NCBI GenBank assembly: GCA_016808115.1
Contig: JAEQBH010002859.1
Location: forward strand, 160,218-224,217
Source of the DNA: Tetrastigma voinierianum
Lineage: Eukaryota > Streptophyta > Magnoliopsida > Vitales > Vitaceae
Direction: 5' to 3'
DNA: 64,000 bases
In this document: piece by piece, positions 58,613 to 64,000 of the stretch
Position numbering within the stretch: the first letter of the stretch is position 1
Layout: each line of letters starts with the position of its first letter
Notes under the pieces: generated by a model
Told to the model about the DNA's origin: nothing
What the model saw: only the letters and a program-made list of their open reading frames with translations
Database searches by the model: none
Program-made: the position numbers and the translations under genes

Positions 58613-59535
58613 TGTAACACCCCAAATTATACCCTAGTAGATTTACCACATGTTTAGGGTATAATAAAAGTCAAAATTGTGTTTTCGGAAATTTAAGTAC
58701 TAAATGTGAAAAAGGATAAAATCGGAATAAATTAAGAAGTACAAAGAATAATGGTAAATTATCAAATTAAGGACTCAAAGGACATAAGATAAAAAGATTA
58801 TATGTCATTATAGAATTTGGATATGTTGATTTGCAAATTGATGGGAGTTGAAGGACTAAAAGGCAAGGGCTAAAGAATTAGCCCAAAAAAAGGATAAGAC
58901 CAAACATGGTCTTCTAGAATGGAGAAGGAGACCAAGCTAGCTTGTGCTCTCCATTGTTTTGGTTCTCTTTGCTCAAGGAAAGAAAGAAGTGAAAAAAAAA
59001 AAAAGGAAGGCTAGTTGAAGAATTCAAGAAATCAAGGTATGAAAACTATCACAAATCCCTCTTTGTCTAGGTTTGTGTAGGAAAAATCCTAATAAAATAG
59101 TTTTTGGTTGGTTTGAGTTGGGTTTGAGAGTTGTTTTGATATGTTTTTATTTTGGTTCGAAATTCTCGATGAAAAAGGGTAAAAAGCCCCAATTATGTCC
59201 AAACCCAACACCCTTTGCCTAGGCGAAGGTCTTTGCCTAAGCGAAGGAGTACTCGCCTAATTAGCGAACCTAAAGCCCCAAAATTGCCAGTTTCTGCCTC
59301 GCCATGGCGAAGGTCCCCTATGCCTAGGCGAACCTGTAGTCTTGTTATTATTTCCGTCCTTCTATAAATTGTAGAAATCATCATTCCTTTGTTAGGACTT
59401 TGATTAAGGTGAGCTATAGGCATAAAATTGGATTAATTGACGATCCTAACTAGTGAATGAAAGGATGAAAGGGTTCGTACATATATATAAGCCATATGTT
59501 ATAAAGTATTAAACAAAATATACATAATATGAACA
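58613..59535 (+). mobile_element. Tekay/Del-type LTR, 5' part, inserted into Tat RT
   Basis: It begins TGTAACACCCCAAATTATAC and contains GTTTAGGGTATAA, as the LTR at 59536 does (GTTTAGGGTATAAAATA). It contains repeated GCCTAGGCGAAGG-like motifs at 59218-59330. It is cut off at 59535 by the second element; its continuation is not in the window. Confidence 0.7.
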
Positions 59536-60250
59536 TGTAACGCCTTGAAAATACCCTAACAGTTTTATAACATGTTTAGGGTATAAAATAAATTAAATTG
59601 TATTTTTCCGACGTTTAAATTGTTAAAAACAAAAAAAATGATAAAACACAGAGTACCACAAGGGACAAGGTTAATTTGGTAAAAATGTCAAAATAAGGAC
59701 CCAATGGTCATAAATGAAGAAGTGTATATGCCAAAATGAAAATTTGATGAAATGAAGTGGAAATGAAAGAGAAATGAAGCCTTCAAATGCAAAAAATGGG
59801 GAAAATATGAATTAATGTGTCAGCCAAACATGGCCTTATGAAGGTTTAGAGTGTTAAGACCAAATTGGTCTTTAGAATGAGAGAATCTCTCATTTAGGCA
59901 TTTACGTTTTGGAAAAGCTAGGGCAAATCCAATTGAGAGAAAAGGGAGATGATTGGGTGATTTTGCTCCATGGAATTAGGAGTTTAAGTGGTCAAGAAGA
60001 ATAAGAAAGAAGAGAAAGAAGAGATTTAAGGTAGAGACTAACCTAACTCCTTAATGTTGTGTTTGAGTTTAAAAAGAACCCTAAGTTTGTATAAAAATGA
60101 TGTTGAATGGTTTATTTTAGTTTTGGGGGTTGCTCTAAGTTGTTATATGGTTGTTTGGATTGGTGTTGAGAAATTTTTGTATAAAGGAAATGTTGGGTTT
60201 TTAGAGGAGATGCTGTCAAAATTTTCCAAAACCCATATTTTTGTTTGGCT

Positions 60251-61010
60251 TATAACTTGGTCATCACTCATCCAAATTGAGTAATTCAAATTTTTGGGTA
60301 AACTAAACTTCTATAAAAACAAATCTTTCTGAAATAAGTGTATCCAAATTTGAACACCATTAGACCCAAAAATTCGTCAAAGTGAGGCTCTGTTTTCGGG
60401 TCAATTCTGGTTCAGTTCTGATACAGTTTTAATGTTTCGAAATAGTTTTGATATTTAGGCCATAAGTTCAGTTTCACTCATTCAAATAGAGTGATTCAAA
60501 ATCATGGGTAAACTAGACTTCTAGGAGAACAAATCTCCCTGACATAAGTGTATCCAAATTTGGACCCCATTGGACCCAGAAAATTCGTCAAAGTGAGGCT
60601 ACTTTTCGGGTCAATTCTGGTTCAGTTCTGATACAGTTTTGGTGTTTCGGAACAACTTTGGTATTTAGGCCATAAGTTGAGTTTCACTCATCCAAATTGA
60701 GTGATTCAAATTATTGGGTAAACTAGACTTCTAGGAGAACAAATATTCTTGAAATAAGTGTATTCAAATTTAAACCCCATTAGACCTAGAAATTCGTCTA
60801 AAAGGAACTCTGTTTTTTGGAAATTTCTGGTTCTGTGTTGAAAATAGAATAGTCCCGGATGTTTAGGACATATCTAGTTTCAGTGCTCCAAATTGGATGA
60901 TTCCAATTTCTGAATAAAATAGATTTATAGAGGAACAATGGACTTGAAGGAAGTTGGGTAAAATATGGCTCATTTGTTCCTAGAAAAATTTTACAAGTAA
61001 AGGTGTGTTG
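60251..61010. repeat. 210-bp tandem repeats in the Tekay/Del-type LTR
   Basis: TCCAAATTGAGTGATTCAAA-like unit landmarks lie at 60271, 60481, 60691 and 60887. The first two periods are exactly 210 bp. A fourth, more diverged, partial copy ends near 61010. Each unit has GGGTAAACTAGACTTCTA and GTGAGGCT segments. Confidence 0.92.
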
Positions 61011-61756
61011 GGTAGAAAACAACCCTAACTAGAAACGTAAATAAGCCAATTGATATTGTTCTCTAATTGTCATGGATTAGGGGTTAGCGGCAGAGAAAAC
61101 CAATTGAAGTCGAAATTTAAGGATAAGAATCGAAGTCACGGTAACCTTTTGGTTCGTTCTCTATTCTTCTCTTCTTATTTCAAGTATCAAAATTGTTTGT
61201 GCAATTATTGAAATGATTTTCAATAAAATTGCATATTGATTTATTTTAAGTGATTTGAGAAAATTGATTGTGAAATGATTGTCATGAAAAAAATTGCATG
61301 GGTATTGAAATGTGTTATTTGAGTATAAATGTATATACCCTATTGTAAATTTCTATGACTAATTTTTAATGCCCTTAATAGAATGTTATCCGTCATATTT
61401 GAGTTAAGGATAGATTAGTATACCAATAAGGGTCAAACTAGCAATACTGTGAACAAACGTAATGTAGTGTCACTCCGATCCGTAGCCCAGCGGGACAGTA
61501 TCGGTAGTGTTCATAAAATGATTTTTTTTTTATAACCCATCAACAGCCCAACGGGACCATGCCGTGTTATAAAACCTTTTATGACTGCAGCGACGGGACC
61601 GATGCGATGATTCCGTTATCCTACACGAAAACATTAGCTAAATTCAAACCCAGGGCAAAATGATAAGAATATTTGTGAAAAGCATGATTTGAGTTTTGGA
61701 ATGAGTTATCGCATATGAAAGTGCATATTTGGAATGATCAATGAATGTATATGAAA

Positions 61757-61856
<100 letters not shown>

Positions 61857-62463
61857 ATATATTGCATTGTTCAATAAGGATAAAAACGTAGCTAGAAAAG
61901 TTGCATGATTTGTGTTAAATAAAATGAAGAGGCGCTATAGAACCACTAATATGACAATGCTTAGCACGTTGTTTTTTATCATCGTGCAATCTAGGAGTGA
62001 ACGGGTTCGAAAAAAGACCGTGCAAGCGCGAGTCGTACGTCAGCCGCGCGGAGTAAAAGTAAAGCTTCAACCATGCATACATGAAACCCCATGATCGCTT
62101 TTTGATACTTTTTGTATTAAAACTATGTTGTGAAAATTGAACTCTGATAAACATTTGTAAATGTTTTTTATATTTATAACGACTTATAATGTCATAATGT
62201 ACAAAGGTGGGAAATGGAGCAAATGGGCATATAATGCCATATTGAATGAAAATGTGTATTGAGAACAAAATGATGGGCCCTCTTTAAGTTAACGTGATAT
62301 ATACGTATATATTTTCATAAGGATAATTATCCTTTACAAATGAGTATTTGAAATGTGTTTTATTGAGAAAGGGAATTGTATCAAGATTTGTAAAGAGGAC
62401 GCGTCCGGATCAGTTCATACTCGAATTCGGTCGGTGAATAAAGTGCGGCTCCCTCACATTTAG

Positions 62464-62481
62464 TGGTATCAGAGCCAAGGT
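62464..62481 (+). other. Primer binding site, initiator Met tRNA
   Basis: TGGTATCAGAGCCAAGGT is complementary to the 3' end of plant initiator tRNA-Met, the usual primer of these elements. It lies six bases after the LTR end. Confidence 0.92.
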
Positions 62482-62591
62482 TTAGGCGGTTCTATAAAAT
62501 GACTTTTGAAATTGTTTGTGACATGCATTGCATTTACATTTAAGGGATGACGTGACTCTGATGCGGATCTTGTCGGTCTTAATAGGTAAGC

Positions 62592-64000
62592 ATGGATAGT
62601 ACAGGCCATAATAGGGTCAAAGGTGACTCGGGAAGTTACCCAAATAGCCCAGTTAATGTGGATGGTGGGCAAGCATCCCATGCTCCATCGATACATGAGC
62701 AAGGTCAAGCAGTAGGAGATACTATGGATATCCTCTAGCAAATAGCTCAAGCATTGCAAAGAGCAGCGCAATTAGCTACAGTTATTCCTTAGCTGTCAGT
62801 CGTAGAGAGCATGGCAAAATACCGACCCATAGATTTTCTTGGGAAGAAAGATGATGAGCCTTCCATGGCGGAAAATTGGCTCGAAAGAATTGAGAGAATG
62901 TTGCGTCAAATGTATTGCACACGGGAGGAGAATTTAGAGTGTGCGACCTCATTACTACTAGATGAGGCATACCAGTGGTGGGTTTCTGTGACTAGAACTG
63001 CACCACCGGAAAGTGTTACATTGGAGTTTTTCCTGGCGGAATTCAGGAAATAGTATGTGGGTCGTATTTACCAAAGCAATATGAGACAAGAGTTTCATAA
63101 TTTGAAGCAAGGAAGATGAGTGTGATAGAATATAAGAAGGAATTCACCCGGTTGAGCAAGTATGCTCCAGAGATGTTAGTCACAGAGGAAGAAAAGTGTC
63201 GTAAGTTTGAGAATGGCCTCAATGGTTATATTTGGGCCCATGTCACAGGATTCGACCATGAAGATTTTTCTAAGATTGTGACATGTGCGCTAAATGTTGA
63301 AAGGGTGAAAAAGGAAGAGTACGATAGAAAAGAAAGAAGACAGGGTAAGAAATACCCCGCTCAGTCAAGTTCTTATCAACACTAGAATAAGAAATTTAGA
63401 GAACCACAGGGTTCCTAATCGATCCCTGACTCGGGGACCCATTTCAGATTTCACAGGTAGCAAGGTATTCTACAGGCACCATGGTTGCTAGTGCACTAGG
63501 AGGTTTATCGGAGGACGGCTCCTCTTTGTACACATTGTGGGAGGAAACATAAAGGAGAGTGTTGGAGATTGACGGGTGCTTGTTTGGTTTGTGGATCCAA
63601 TGAGCCTGAAGTAAGGTGTCTTAGAGCTCGTTCTTTCCACGGCACCTCGGATTTGGGGAGTGCAGGTTTCAGTGGTCTGAGAGAAGAGCAAGTAGGGACA
63701 ATGGAGTATTGCATCACCAAGTGCACTAAGACAAGCGACACAAACCATAGGCAGACAGGATGCTCGTGCTCCAACCAGGGCGTATGCAATGAAATCAGTC
63801 GAAGATAAAAATGCCCCGGATGTGATAGTTGGTAATTTCCATATCTTTGAGACTATTATACATGCATTGATAGATCCAAGATCAACTCATTCCTATGTTT
63901 GTACTTCATTAGAGTTTAGGTAGTTCACAGAGTGAAATTAATTATGATATCTTGGTGACAAATTCGCTAGGGCATAATGTCATTGTGAATAGAGTTCTGA
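62592..64000 (+). pseudogene. gag and start of protease of the Tekay/Del-type element, decayed
   Basis: ATG at 62592 (MDSTGHNRVKGDSG). In-frame TAG stops lie at 62736, 62790 and 63051. The gag domain has MAKYRPIDFLGKK, AENWLERIERMLRQM and QWWVSVTRTA (62811-63050), then after a frame change near 63115 MSVIEYKKEFTRLSKYAPEM (63116-63385). The zinc knuckle CTHCGRKHKGEC with a second CLVCGS pair lies at 63527-63595. The protease begins with DAPDVIVGNFHIFETI and the active-site segment ALIDPRSTHSY (63862-63893), where the family has Gly in place of Arg. Stops, shifts and that residue make it inactive as written. It continues past the window. Confidence 0.85.

Noticed and set aside
62464..62481. Primer binding site for the Tat element
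   Set aside because: It belongs to the plus-oriented Tekay/Del-type element, directly after that element's LTR; the Tat element is on the other strand.

Overview
This is nuclear DNA from a flowering plant, almost certainly a eudicot. It is AT-rich and intron-bearing, and it holds plant-only families: extensin, an E-subgroup PPR protein, a BIG BROTHER RING ligase, plant Ty3/gypsy and Ty1/copia elements, and a Mutator-like element carrying a plant mobile domain. The species cannot be fixed from the sequence; a woody eudicot such as grapevine would fit but is only a guess.

Layout. 1-7.8 kb is repeat-derived: an LTR-like relic full of GTCGCGAC motifs (1-2.8 kb), then the 3' part of a Tat-type Ty3/gypsy element with a degenerate tandem-repeat block (3.6-4.2 kb), an antisense extra ORF of the Transposase_28 type (4.8-6.6 kb, minus) and a plus-oriented LTR (about 7.2-7.8 kb). 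7.8-37.7 kb is the host island: a frame-broken extensin gene (8.8-10.5 kb, minus), intergenic DNA with SINEs and local duplications, a BIG BROTHER-like RING E3 ligase gene in at least six exons (25.1-17.0 kb, minus), a long AT-rich intergenic stretch, and a PPR gene homologous to SLO1/At2g22410 (37.6-35.6 kb, minus).

37.75-47.59 kb is one whole Mutator-like element: a 9-bp target duplication (AAAGCAAGC), TIRs of about 250-290 bp, a decayed MULE transposase and, downstream on the same strand, a decayed plant-mobile-domain gene. It landed about 120 bp upstream of the PPR start and pushed the original promoter 9.8 kb away. From 47.7 kb to the end lies a nest of LTR elements. A minus-strand Tat element (3' LTR, antisense ORF, repeats, integrase, RNase H, RT) is hit by a solo LTR (51520-54768, imperfect 5-bp TSD) inside its antisense ORF. 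It is cut at 58612 by a Tekay/Del-type LTR, which is itself cut at 59535 by a second related element. That second element has a 2.9-kb LTR, an initiator-Met-tRNA type primer binding site, gag and the start of protease, and runs out of the window.

All three recognisable host genes and every transposon gene carry small indels or stops. For the transposons this is decay. For the host genes it is either pseudogenisation or uncorrected consensus errors, and the sequence alone cannot decide. I saw no rRNA genes, canonical tRNA genes or CRISPR arrays.
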